Shown: one piece after another, positions 1 through 8,169 of the stretch | Layout of the letters: every line of letters starts with the position of its first letter | Numbering within the stretch: position 1 is the stretch's first letter | NCBI RefSeq assembly: GCF_002608075.1 | Contig: NZ_LAHA01000061.1 | Coordinates: 1-47,818 of the forward strand | Direction of reading: 5' to 3' | Origin: Nostoc linckia z4 | GTDB taxonomy: Bacteria > Cyanobacteriota > Cyanobacteriia > Cyanobacteriales > Nostocaceae | DNA length: 47,818 nt | Position numbers and translations under genes: made by a program | Notes under the pieces: generated by a model | Told to the model about the DNA's origin: nothing | What the model saw: only the letters and a program-made list of their open reading frames with translations | Databases searched by the model: none

Positions 1-204
1 GAAGCTAACTCAAAAGATGTTAAATTTAGTGGTCGAAGAATCAGCACGAAGTTGTATAGAGCAGGTAATGGTTTATTGATTCATGCTGATGTGAATGGTA
101 GTTTGAATATTTTAAGAAAAGTAGTCCCGACAGCGTTTAGTCTAGGGATAGAGGGCGTTGTAGTTCGCCCTGTGGGGGTTATTCCCGGCGCACAAAGGGC
201 ATGA
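1..204 (+). CDS. tnpB: C-terminal fragment of an IS200/IS605-family TnpB
   Basis: The window opens inside a reading frame that ends at a TGA at 202-204, giving the last 67 residues of a TnpB (OrfB) protein. The fragment has the motif IHADVNGSLNI, which matches the third RuvC acidic motif (ADxNG/AxxNI) of TnpB, followed by the usual tail with VV-P-V near the end. TnpB is an RNA-guided nuclease; its guide (omega) RNA normally overlaps the 3' end of tnpB and the right end of the element, so the bases just after 204 may carry that RNA and the element boundary. The N-terminal part and zinc finger lie outside the window, so it cannot be said whether the gene is intact. Confidence 0.85.
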   Translation, partial: EANSKDVKFSGRRISTKLYRAGNGLLIHADVNGSLNILRKVVPTAFSLGIEGVVVRPVGVIPGAQRA

Positions 205-233
205 GATATTTGTCTATGCTTTTTGGAACTATT

Positions 234-404
234 TTCAAACAACACTAAGCCATATTCCTCCCCAGTGGGCACAAAGCCAATTCCTCGATAAACTGCTTGT
301 GCTGCTTGTTTGTCGTGACTTGTAAACAGGATGGCACGTTTTACCCCGTGCGATCGCGCTTTTAACAAAGAGCCTGCCACAATACTTTTGGCATTGATTT
401 TTCG
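234..404 (-). pseudogene. C-terminal remnant of a GNAT acetyltransferase
   Basis: On the minus strand an open frame begins right after an in-frame stop at 405-407 and reads INAKSIVAGSLLKARSHG, then AILFTSHDKQAAQAVYRGIG and FVPTGEEYGLVLF. This is the end of a GNAT fold: the acetyl-CoA-binding helix, the A-x-x-x-Y-x-x-x-GF segment and the last strand. The usual first hundred or so residues are missing, and no start other than an internal GTG is available. The frame runs on into the right end of the neighbouring tnpB element without family similarity. It looks like a gene cut down by transposition or deletion. The protein is unlikely to be functional. Confidence 0.65.
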
Positions 405-420
405 TCATTCCACCCGATGT

Positions 421-445
421 AGAGACGTAGCAATGCTACGTCTCT
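421..445. repeat. perfect hairpin repeat, possible terminator of the EF-G gene
   Basis: AGAGACGTAGC and GCTACGTCTCT form an 11-bp perfect inverted repeat with a 3-nt loop, 11 bases beyond the stop codon of the EF-G gene. The same AGAGACGTAGC palindrome is a common dispersed repeat in Nostoc-type genomes. There is no clear T-run, so a role in termination or mRNA 3'-end protection is an inference from position. Confidence 0.55.
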
Positions 446-456
446 GTTGTCAACCG

Positions 457-2451
457 TCAATCAATCGACTGCCTATAACAGGCAAATTCCATTGAAAAGG
501 TAGCCATACCAGAAGTGAGCGCTCGCAAGTCTGTAGAATATGCAAACATTCGTGCTAGGGGGACTTCTGCTCGAATCACTGAATATTCTTGCATTGTCTC
601 GGAACCCAACAGCAAGCCTCGACGGGAGGAAAGATCGCCTTGGACTCTTCCGATGAATTGGTTTGGTGTTTCCACTTCTACAAGCATAATTGGTTCTTTG
701 ATGTAGGGTTTGGCTTTGGCGATCGCATTTTCTAGTGCTTGGTGGGAAGCCGACCGGAAGGCCAATTCTGAAGAGTCAATGGGGTGATAGGAACCCCCCT
801 CCAAAACGACTTTTACGCCGGTCACCGGATAGCCTGACAGCTTTCCTGATTCCATGGCCTCCCGGAAACCTTTTTCACAGGCAGAAATGTACTCTTTAGG
901 AATCGCACCCCCGGCTACCTGATTTTCAAAAACAAATGGCTCATCTGTTGGTTCAATCCACCCAGTAACATGAGCGTACAAACCAGGGCCGCCTGATTGT
1001 TTCTTGAGTCGGTAGTCAAAGGTAGTTTTTTGTCCAATGGTTTCCCGGTAAGCCACGGCGGGAGTACCGACAAAAACTTCAGCATTGTATTCTCGTTGAA
1101 TCCGCTCTAAGTAAATTTCTAGGTGGAGTTCGCCCATTCCAGAAATCAAAGTTGCTCTTGATTCTGGGTCAATGCTGACTCGAAAGGTGGGGTCTTCCCG
1201 TTGAAAGCGGTTGAGTGCTTTAGAAAGGCGATCGCTATCTTCTTGTTTTTTGGGTGTAATTGACAGCGTAATCACTGGTTCCGGCACATACATCTTTTCT
1301 AAGGATACTAGTGTTTCTCCGGTACATAATGTATCGCCAGAGGCACAGTCTACACCCAGTAAAGCAACAATATCCCCAGCGGTTGCAACTTTCACTTCTT
1401 CGCGCTTGTTGGCGTGCATTCTCACCAAGCGACCGATTTGCACCCGTTGTCCTGTACGGGAGTTATAAACGGTATCACCCGGCTTTAACGTGCCGGAGTA
1501 AATACGGATGTAAGTCAACTGTCCGAAAGACTCAACGGTGAGTTTGAATGCCAAAGCCACCAAGGAAGCATCGGGATTAGATACCCTCTCTAGTTCCCAG
1601 TCCCTATCCACCGGAGATGGTAGATAAAGAGCAATGGCATCCAAGAGATTTTGCACTCCTTTGTTTTTGAATGCCGAACCCAGCAGTACTGGTGTGAGTT
1701 CCAGCTTCAAGGTTGCTTGACGGATGGTTTGCCAAATCAGTTCTTGGGGAATTTCTTGATTTTCCAACAACATCTCGGTCATCGGTTCGGAGAATAGTGA
1801 CAAAGCATCCAGCATTTTCTCCCGCGCCTGTTGTGCTGCTGGCACAAGAATGTCGGAAATTGGCTGTTTCACCCAATTTTCACCATTTTCGCCTTCAAAA
1901 TAGTGAGCGGTCATTTCCACTAGGTCAATTACACCTTGGAATTGGTCTTCACTACCGATGGGATATTGCAGCAACACAGCATTTAATTGCAAGCGATCGC
2001 GTATTGCCTGTACTACACGAAATGGATTTGCACCAATACGATCCATCTTATTGATGAATGCCAAACGCGGCACATGGTAGCGCTTCATCTGCCGATCCAC
2101 TGTGATGGACTGGGATTGCACACCCGCCACAGCACACAACACCATTACGGCTCCATCGAGTACCCGCAGGGCACGCTCTACTTCAATAGTGAAATCAACA
2201 TGTCCTGGTGTATCAATTAAATTAATGCAAGTATCGTACCACTGGCAAGTGGTTGCTGCGGAGGTAATGGTGATACCATGTAACTTTTCCTCCGGCATAA
2301 AATCCATTGTTGCACCCTTACCACCTCCCTTCACCTCCTCAATAGCATGGATTCTGCCCGTGTAGAAGAGAATTCGCTCTGATAACGTAGTTTTACCAGA
2401 ATCTATGTGAGCAGAAATACCAATATTGCGGACGCGTTGTCGGGGAATCAT
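457..2451 (-). CDS. fusA: elongation factor G paralogue
   Basis: A translational GTPase of 664 residues that would move tRNA and mRNA on the ribosome in the cytosol. Seen motifs: G1 AHIDSGKTT (14-22), switch I with GITITSAA (59-66), G3 DTPGH (80-84), G4 NKMD (134-137) and GSAF later, followed by the EF-G domain II-V pattern with GMGELHLEI. An upstream ATG is possible, but the ATG at 2449-2451 is chosen because AAGGA stands just before it and it gives the standard EF-G N-terminus. Compared with housekeeping EF-G, the switch I motif has His where Arg is usual before GITI, and the protein is about 30 residues shorter. Ribosomal protein S12/S7 and EF-Tu genes are not nearby, so this is probably a second, stand-alone EF-G as found in many cyanobacteria. 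Confidence 0.88.
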   Translation of the reverse strand: MIPRQRVRNIGISAHIDSGKTTLSERILFYTGRIHAIEEVKGGGKGATMDFMPEEKLHGITITSAATTCQWYDTCINLIDTPGHVDFTIEVERALRVLDGAVMVLCAVAGVQSQSITVDRQMKRYHVPRLAFINKMDRIGANPFRVVQAIRDRLQLNAVLLQYPIGSEDQFQGVIDLVEMTAHYFEGENGENWVKQPISDILVPAAQQAREKMLDALSLFSEPMTEMLLENQEIPQELIWQTIRQATLKLELTPVLLGSAFKNKGVQNLLDAIALYLPSPVDRDWELERVSNPDASLVALAFKLTVESFGQLTYIRIYSGTLKPGDTVYNSRTGQRVQIGRLVRMHANKREEVKVATAGDIVALLGVDCASGDTLCTGETLVSLEKMYVPEPVITLSITPKKQEDSDRLSKALNRFQREDPTFRVSIDPESRATLISGMGELHLEIYLERIQREYNAEVFVGTPAVAYRETIGQKTTFDYRLKKQSGGPGLYAHVTGWIEPTDEPFVFENQVAGGAIPKEYISACEKGFREAMESGKLSGYPVTGVKVVLEGGSYHPIDSSELAFRSASHQALENAIAKAKPYIKEPIMLVEVETPNQFIGRVQGDLSSRRGLLLGSETMQEYSVIRAEVPLARMFAYSTDLRALTSGMATFSMEFACYRQSID

Positions 2452-2868
2452 ACAATTTCCTTTTTGTGAAAGCAACAAATAGTCACCACTCGAAAGGTGA
2501 CATATTATGTATTATATATGTAGTATTAAAGAAAGGCTATTAAATTCATCCAATACCTCAAAAAGAATCGACTTGACGTTAAGTATTCCTTTAAAAAGCT
2601 CACGCATACAGCCTCTGGTGTTCCCGCAGGGTAGGCGCAAAGACGCAAAGAAGAATAGGGAAATTAGGACTTTTGCACTGTTGTGGGAAAAGGGATGCAT
2701 CTTTATTGGGGAAAGGGAAAATACCAAACCTTTCCCCCTTCCCCTTTTCCCCTTCCCCTTTTCCCGACTTCTCTTAGAAGTCTATTGTTGACTGTGAACC
2801 GTCAACCATCAACCATCAACAATAGAATAAAATATTTTTTACTGAAAAATCCCTTGACAAACAACTTC
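2452..2868. other. intergenic region with leader hairpin and short repeats
   Basis: This is the upstream region of the EF-G gene (leftward) and the 3' side of the GGDEF gene. GTCACC (2482-2487) pairs with GGTGAC (2496-2501) in the presumed 5' leader of the EF-G mRNA. Further right are a GCAAAGACGCAAAG stretch (about 2636-2652), a CCCCTTTTCC-type low-complexity block (about 2729-2766) and a CAACCATCAAC block (about 2801-2821). I see no convincing gene. Confidence 0.6.
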
Positions 2869-4653
2869 TCAGAGTTTTGTAGCACAAATCCAGCGATTGC
2901 GTCCTTGCTGTTTAGCTCGATACAAGGCTTTATCTGCTGCATCAACTAAGTCCTGAGCGGAACTTTTAGCTGTTGGTATTTGAGTCGCTATACCTAAACT
3001 GACGGTGACAAAATATGGAGAGCTATGCTTTTTTGTATGAGAAATTTTTAATTTTTCAATAGACTGATGAATCAAGTTAGTTACTTTAATAGCACCTGAT
3101 TCGTTGGTATTAGGTAAAAGGACTATAAATTCTTCACCGCCATAACGAGCTAGGAGATCGGTAGGACGTTTCAACACAATTTGTGCAGCACGAGCAACTT
3201 GTATTAAGCATTCATCCCCTGCTAGGTGTCCATAATAATCGTTATAATCTTTGAAATAATCAATATCAAATATGATTAAAGATAAAGAATTTCCCGTTCT
3301 TTTTAACTGATTCCATTCCCGTTCTAAAAATTCATCAAAACAACGACGATTAGCTATTTTAGTTAACCCATCTAACTTACTAAGTTTTTCTAATTCAGAA
3401 TTTGCTAATTCTAAAGCCCGATTGATGTGAGTCAATTTATCAGCTTGAAAGCGGGATTGTTCTAATAATTCTGAATGTTCTAAAGCTACGCTAAACTGAG
3501 CTGCTAATTGTCGGATAAATTTAATTTCCAGCATATTCCAATCCCGTGAGGAACTACACTGATGAACGCATAGTAATCCCCACAAAGTTTTTCCTTTCAT
3601 TAGAGGTACAACAATTTGTGCCTTGATTTGAAATTGCTCTAACACCAAAAGGTGACAATCTTGTAACTGAGCTTGATAAATATCTGATAATACCTGTATG
3701 CGTCCTTGGTGATAAGCAATTGCATATTTTTCACCAAAACAACGATCCTTCACTTTTATAGCAATCACTGAATCCCAATCAGGTAATACATTCTCAGAAA
3801 CAAATTCACCAGAGACATAATTTGATTTAGGGTCAAATCGAAAGATACCTACACGATCTGCACGGAGAGCTTTACGAACTTCTCGTACAGTGGTCTTAAA
3901 CAAAGTGTCTAAATTCAGAGATTCACGAATTTGAGCAACTAAATTAAACAGAATTTCCTGCTGCTGATTTGCTTTATGTAGTTCTGCTGCTTTTTGTTCT
4001 GCTTGAGCTAACAATTCTGCTTGTTTAACTGCAAACCCTAACTGGGTTGCTATCTGAGAGAGAAAATGTATTTCTAATTTTTTCCATTCATGTGGTTGTG
4101 AGTGTTGATAAGCAGCAAGCACTCCCCAAAGTTTTTTCCCCACAAAAATTGGTGCAGTTGCATAAGCTCGAATATGGAACTGTTCTAAAATTTCTAAATG
4201 GCATGGAGACAAGCCGATTGAATAGACATCTGAAACCACTAAAGTTTCATTATTAGAATAGCGTCCACCTTGATGTTCTTGGAGATAAGAGTCATTCCAA
4301 ACTGTATTTTTTCCTAATGTTTCTACATCATCCCATCCAGGTTCTGCAAATTCAAAATCGTTGACAAATTCTCCACCCCAGTTTTTATGGAAACGATAGA
4401 CAGCAATGCGCTCGACACGCAGTAACTTGCAAGTTTCTTTAGTGGCTGTCCGAAAAATTGTTTCTAACTCCAGAGAAGCCCGGATTTTGCTAATTACTCT
4501 ATAAAGTGCCTTTTCTTGCTCTTCTAGTTGCTGAATTTGAACGTTTTTTTCATGAAGTTGATTTTTTAAATCACTAACACTAGGCTGTCCTAAAAGTTTA
4601 CAAAAAAAATCAGCACATAGTTTGGTGATGTTATGTAAAATTTTGTCTGACAT
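2869..4653 (-). CDS. diguanylate cyclase with two predicted cyanobacteriochrome GAF domains
   Basis: A 594-residue cytosolic protein predicted to make cyclic di-GMP from GTP under light control. GAF1 (about 55-215) has W119-N-D121, C151-H152 in SPCHLEILEQF and Y182 in LLAAYQ-like context, the residues that hold phycocyanobilin in red/green cyanobacteriochromes. GAF2 (about 240-398) has D303-R-C305-F306, the DXCF second cysteine, plus C333-H334, as in the blue/green-absorbing DXCF class. The GGDEF domain (about 427-590) has an intact GGEEF active site (505-509) and the inhibitory I-site RPTD (496-499) exactly five residues before it. There is no membrane segment. The start is the first ATG of the frame. 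It is transcribed alone, away from chemotaxis genes. Chromophore binding is inferred from residues. Confidence 0.88.
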   Translation of the reverse strand: MSDKILHNITKLCADFFCKLLGQPSVSDLKNQLHEKNVQIQQLEEQEKALYRVISKIRASLELETIFRTATKETCKLLRVERIAVYRFHKNWGGEFVNDFEFAEPGWDDVETLGKNTVWNDSYLQEHQGGRYSNNETLVVSDVYSIGLSPCHLEILEQFHIRAYATAPIFVGKKLWGVLAAYQHSQPHEWKKLEIHFLSQIATQLGFAVKQAELLAQAEQKAAELHKANQQQEILFNLVAQIRESLNLDTLFKTTVREVRKALRADRVGIFRFDPKSNYVSGEFVSENVLPDWDSVIAIKVKDRCFGEKYAIAYHQGRIQVLSDIYQAQLQDCHLLVLEQFQIKAQIVVPLMKGKTLWGLLCVHQCSSSRDWNMLEIKFIRQLAAQFSVALEHSELLEQSRFQADKLTHINRALELANSELEKLSKLDGLTKIANRRCFDEFLEREWNQLKRTGNSLSLIIFDIDYFKDYNDYYGHLAGDECLIQVARAAQIVLKRPTDLLARYGGEEFIVLLPNTNESGAIKVTNLIHQSIEKLKISHTKKHSSPYFVTVSLGIATQIPTAKSSAQDLVDAADKALYRAKQQGRNRWICATKL

Positions 4654-4991
4654 AAATAATGATAATTTAAATTGTTTTATTTATAAAAAATGCAAGTAAA
4701 TGGTATTTTTGGGTAATTATTTTGACTTTATATTAACTTATACCAAACCTTTGTTTAAATTGAACTGTGCTACAAATTTTTCTGTTAGAAGATTCGATGA
4801 AAAATAACAGCATAATACTTGCTGTTTATTAGTACTTAGCCTACGATAGTTTTTTGTATTCCCCAAATATATTAATTGTATAATTGCACCCAAAAAATAA
4901 CTTTAGGTATGGCAATGAAGAGATTCTAGGTAAAGTCTCAAAAAAGACTCTAGCGTGGTATGCTGCTGGGGCGATCGCTACTCTAAACTTT
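4654..4991. other. AT-rich divergent intergenic region
   Basis: This lies between the divergent GGDEF and uridine phosphorylase genes and should hold both promoters. It is AT-rich with a HIP1 site (GGCGATCGC) near 4974. An in-frame TTG at 4884 could lengthen the following protein by 36 residues, but those residues do not look like the family. No other structure stood out. Confidence 0.5.
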
Positions 4992-5774
4992 ATGCCAAAT
5001 AAACACTTCTATCACATTGGTTTTGGACAAGATGATTTAGGTTCATTACCTCCGAGCATAGCTTTATTATCTGGCGACCCGGAACGATCGCGTCTCATTG
5101 CCCAAACTTATTTACAAGATGTACGCTTGTTGTCAGAAAATCGGGGACTCAATAGCTATCTGGGATTTTTACCTAATGGTCGTCCCATTCTATCCGCTAC
5201 TAGTGGTATGGGTGCGCCTTCGTTAAGTATTGTTGTGAATGAGTTGGTACAAGTAGGAATTGAGCAAATTATTCGCATTGGAACTTGTGGTTCTATTCAA
5301 CCCCATATTGCCGTTGGTAGTGTTGTTATTAGCAATGCAGCATTGTGTCGCCAAGGTGCAGCAAATGATATTGCGCCTGTGGAATATCCAGCTGCGGCCG
5401 ATCCTTTTCTCACAGTGGCCTTAGTTAAAGCTGCACAAGAATTAAAGGTTGACTATCATTTAGGAATTACAGCATCAGTTGATACTTTTTATGAGGGACA
5501 AGAACGCACTGATTCTGCAAACCCAAATTTAATGCGATCGCTCCGTGGTATCACAGAAGAATATCGCCAATTAAATATCTTAAATTATGAAATGGAATGC
5601 GGCACGCTGTTTAAAATGGCAGGAGTATATGATTTTGCCGCAGCAGCTATTTGTGGTGTAATTGCTGGTCGTATTGTTAGTGAAAATATCATTTTAGAAC
5701 AAAGAGATAAAGCTGTGAAAAATGCCATTGCCATTGCGGTACATGCAGCAGCAATATTTGAGTCAGCTAATTAA
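4992..5774 (+). CDS. udp: uridine phosphorylase
   Basis: A 260-residue nucleoside phosphorylase of the PNP/UDP family that splits uridine with phosphate into uracil and ribose 1-phosphate in the cytosol, for pyrimidine salvage. The N-terminus MPNKHFYHIGFGQDDL matches E. coli Udp (start, xVFHLGLTKNDL), which decides the ATG at 4992 over an upstream TTG at 4884. Phosphate-binding GDPERS, the central RIGTCGSIQPHI segment, the uracil-side DTFYEGQER and the ribose-binding NYEMECGTLF are all present. No clear ribosome binding site precedes the ATG. It stands alone between unrelated genes. Subfamily substrates (uridine against other nucleosides) cannot be settled from sequence alone, but the DTFYxGQER motif favours uridine. 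Confidence 0.85.
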   Translation: MPNKHFYHIGFGQDDLGSLPPSIALLSGDPERSRLIAQTYLQDVRLLSENRGLNSYLGFLPNGRPILSATSGMGAPSLSIVVNELVQVGIEQIIRIGTCGSIQPHIAVGSVVISNAALCRQGAANDIAPVEYPAAADPFLTVALVKAAQELKVDYHLGITASVDTFYEGQERTDSANPNLMRSLRGITEEYRQLNILNYEMECGTLFKMAGVYDFAAAAICGVIAGRIVSENIILEQRDKAVKNAIAIAVHAAAIFESAN

Positions 5775-6002
5775 TAGAGTTGATTGTTGACTGATGACTG
5801 TTGAGTGTGAAGTTGAAATTATTTGCTTAAGCAATTAACTTCAGTAGTTTCATCATCTCTTTATCTAATCTTTAATTTATCAATCAGTAATTATATGTAA
5901 GATAAGTAGAAATATAAAAATAAAAACTCAAAAAACAATCATGAATTGATTTTAGTCATTGAGATATTAATAAATATCGCCAAAATGGAGCATTAATATA
6001 AT

Positions 6003-6578
6003 ATGAATCATCTCTGGAGGCATGGGATTAAAACCATGAATTTAAGTGCGGTTGCACTCATGCCTACACTAATATTTTTAGTATTATTTAATCAAGCATC
6101 TATTGGAGATCCGGGAGCATGTTTTATGGTGACTTCTTCCGGTGAAACCATTGGTTTAGCAAAGCTTTGTGGCGATAAAATTGATGTACCTTCAGATGCA
6201 TCTTCACAAGAGGGAGTTTTTCGGGTTCCCATCAAACGGCGCTTTGGTGGAACTCCCATCATTGATGTGACTTTTAATGACAAAAAAACCTTTGAAATGA
6301 TTGTTGATACAGGTGCTAGTGCTACTGTGATTACTCGCAATATGGCAAGTAGCCTACAACTGAAAACTACAGGTATCATACAAGCTCAAGTTGCTGATGG
6401 TAGTGAAGTCGAATTTCCCATAGGTAAGGTAAAATCTATTACAGTAGGTGGAGTAGTAGCGCATAATCTTCCAGTAGCGATCGCTCCTCAAGCTGACATT
6501 GGGCTACTAGGCCACGATTTTTTTGGTAATTACGATATCAAGATTTTAGAGAAAGAGGTGGAATTTTATCAGCGCTAG
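6003..6578 (+). CDS. secreted or membrane-anchored retropepsin-like aspartic protease
   Basis: A 191-residue protein with an N-terminal hydrophobic segment (about 14-34, ending QASIGDPG), a likely signal peptide or anchor. The catalytic motif VDTGAS is at 101-106 and the partner GLLGHDFFGNYDI near 167-181, which together define the clan AA, retropepsin-like family (single lobe, active as a dimer). A second ATG at 6036 has GGAGG upstream and would give a signal peptide starting MNLSAVALMP; the first ATG is given here because the extra residues add a positive n-region. The 3' end overlaps the converging oxidoreductase gene by 4 bases. The physiological target is unknown. Confidence 0.78.
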   Translation: MNHLWRHGIKTMNLSAVALMPTLIFLVLFNQASIGDPGACFMVTSSGETIGLAKLCGDKIDVPSDASSQEGVFRVPIKRRFGGTPIIDVTFNDKKTFEMIVDTGASATVITRNMASSLQLKTTGIIQAQVADGSEVEFPIGKVKSITVGGVVAHNLPVAIAPQADIGLLGHDFFGNYDIKILEKEVEFYQR

Positions 6579-7672
6579 CTGTGAATTTTGAATATTACTA
6601 GTAGTCTACCAACCCCAAAATGCTGAGTAAGGGCTAGATAAAGGGTAAGGAATTTAAAACCTTTCCCCTTTCCCCTTTCCCCTTTCCCCTTTCCCCTTTC
6701 CCCTTTCCCCTTTCCTTGTACCCATTGGTCGATAACACGAATAAATGCAGAAATTCGTCCGTCGGCGTAATTTTGGGGAAAAATTAATCGATTTGGTATT
6801 TCTATTTCTGTCAGGGGTTTACCTGGCTGGGAACCCCACACACGAAAGCCGTGTATGTAATCTTTTTGATTTTCACTACCTACGATTAAAGTACCGCCAT
6901 CGCCGTATACTTCTATCCAATGGGTTCTTGGTGCATGAACGACGGCACTGATGGTAACTTGGCAAGGTGTACCATCTGCTAATTCTAGGGTTAATATACA
7001 ATTGTCATCTGTGTTGACTGGTTTTGATTGTTGGTTTGTCGGGTCAATTCGCGCCGGAATTGCAGTGGTTAAATGGGCGCTTAATTTCCGCACTGGGCCG
7101 AATAACCAATGAATATAATCGAAGGCGTGGGAACCCAAAGACCCCAATGCACCGCCTCCTTTTTCTTTCTCAGAATACCAATTCCAAGGACGGGAAGCAT
7201 CAGCACGAGAAGAACCTAACCAATCAATTCTAATTAAACGCAACTCACCCACATATTTTGCTGACAAAAGTTCAGCAAATAATTGCCATCCAGGGACAAA
7301 GCGAAATTCAAAATCTACAGTAGCAATGACACTATTTTGTTTAGCTAAGTGATAAAGTTCTGTAGCTTCACGTGCATTTAAAGCTATGGGCTTTTCTAGT
7401 AGTAAATGTTTGCCGGCTTGGAGGACTGTTTTTGCCATTTCATAGTGCAAAAACGGCGGAGTAGAAATGCTGACTGCTTGGACTTCTGGTAATGCCACAA
7501 CATCTGCAACTGTATCGCAGGCGTGGGGGATGTTATGGGATTGTGCTATGGCTTTGGCTTTATTGATATCTCGGTGATAAACAGCGACTACCTCAGTGCG
7601 AGGATGTGCTTGAAATCCAGGAATGTGGACTTTTTGACCAAATCCAGTGCCAGCGATCGCGACCCCAATCAT
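6575..7672 (-). CDS. Gfo/Idh/MocA-family oxidoreductase with a repeat-encoded C-terminus
   Basis: An NAD(P)-dependent dehydrogenase of 365 residues. The Rossmann part begins MIGVAIAGTGFGQKVHIPGF and contains the catalytic-lysine motif LLEKPIAL; the second domain has GSHAFDYIHWLFG. The start at 7670-7672 is chosen because GGGAG lies just upstream, inside a longer possible frame. The last part is odd: after DQWVQ the frame reads repeated GKGKGER units encoded by a GGGGAAA tandem repeat (6661-6715), then about 28 unrelated residues up to a stop that overlaps the next gene. The normal family tail is absent. It lies 29 bases after the DUF4870 gene and is probably transcribed with it. The substrate is unknown. 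Confidence 0.8.
   Translation of the reverse strand: MIGVAIAGTGFGQKVHIPGFQAHPRTEVVAVYHRDINKAKAIAQSHNIPHACDTVADVVALPEVQAVSISTPPFLHYEMAKTVLQAGKHLLLEKPIALNAREATELYHLAKQNSVIATVDFEFRFVPGWQLFAELLSAKYVGELRLIRIDWLGSSRADASRPWNWYSEKEKGGGALGSLGSHAFDYIHWLFGPVRKLSAHLTTAIPARIDPTNQQSKPVNTDDNCILTLELADGTPCQVTISAVVHAPRTHWIEVYGDGGTLIVGSENQKDYIHGFRVWGSQPGKPLTEIEIPNRLIFPQNYADGRISAFIRVIDQWVQGKGKGERGKGKGERGKGKGFKFLTLYLALTQHFGVGRLLVIFKIHS
6661..6715. repeat. CCCCTTT tandem repeat inside a coding 3' end
   Basis: About eight copies of the 7-mer CCCCTTT (GGGGAAA on the other strand) in a row. It lies within the open frame of the leftward oxidoreductase, where it encodes the GKGKGER repeats. It belongs to the same low-complexity class as the blocks at 24599-24760 and 25902-25945. 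Confidence 0.85.
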
Positions 7673-7701
7673 ATCATCATTACTCCCATATTTATACAAA
7701 T

Positions 7702-8169
7702 TTATCGCAAAACTCTAATAGTCAAAGGATAACGATAATGTTCTCCGTTATAAGCTTTGATGGCGGCAAAAATCACCAAAAATAATTGTAAAATTAACAT
7801 TAATGAAATTAATGATGTTAGCACAATTAATAAACTATCTAAGGTGAGTTGAACTTCATTAATTTTACTATTAGTAGTCACTGCCAAACTAAAGCTGGTT
7901 AAGACGAAAAACAAAGAAATCACGATGAAAATAAATGTATAAAACGTCAAAGAAATTTGAAAATTTAAAGATTCTTTACCTTGAAAATCAATCCAGGGAT
8001 ATTTTGCTTTTTGACATCGCCAAATCATCAGTGGGGCTAACAGATTCAAGGGCAAATATAAAGGTATGCCAATAAATACCAAAAATAAGACTAAAATCCA
8101 CGCTAATAAAGCCGAGAGATGACACAACATCGCCCATACACGCACTTGTTGTTTAGGTTTTTCTCTCAT
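7702..8169 (-). CDS. DUF4870-type integral membrane protein
   Basis: A 155-residue protein with MREKPKQQVRVWAMLCHLSA at the N-terminus, the usual opening of the DUF4870 (Tic20-like) family, followed by hydrophobic segments at about 18-40, 75-97 and 110-137. The loop after the first segment has PLNLLAPLMIW and the ESLNFQISL segment that is typical of the family. It is predicted to sit in the plasma or thylakoid membrane. No enzymatic motif is seen and the function of the family is not established. It precedes the oxidoreductase gene by 29 bases, so the two may form one transcript. Confidence 0.75.
   Translation of the reverse strand: MREKPKQQVRVWAMLCHLSALLAWILVLFLVFIGIPLYLPLNLLAPLMIWRCQKAKYPWIDFQGKESLNFQISLTFYTFIFIVISLFFVLTSFSLAVTTNSKINEVQLTLDSLLIVLTSLISLMLILQLFLVIFAAIKAYNGEHYRYPLTIRVLR

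Noticed and set aside
4884..4991. TTG-initiated 36-residue extension of uridine phosphorylase
   Set aside because: The added residues do not resemble the family, and the ATG at 4992 gives the expected N-terminus.
6575..7672. The first Gfo/Idh/MocA gene as myo-inositol dehydrogenase (IolG)
   Set aside because: It is 8 kb from the island, paired with a DUF4870 gene, and its sequence does not show the IolG or IolX pattern that I recall.
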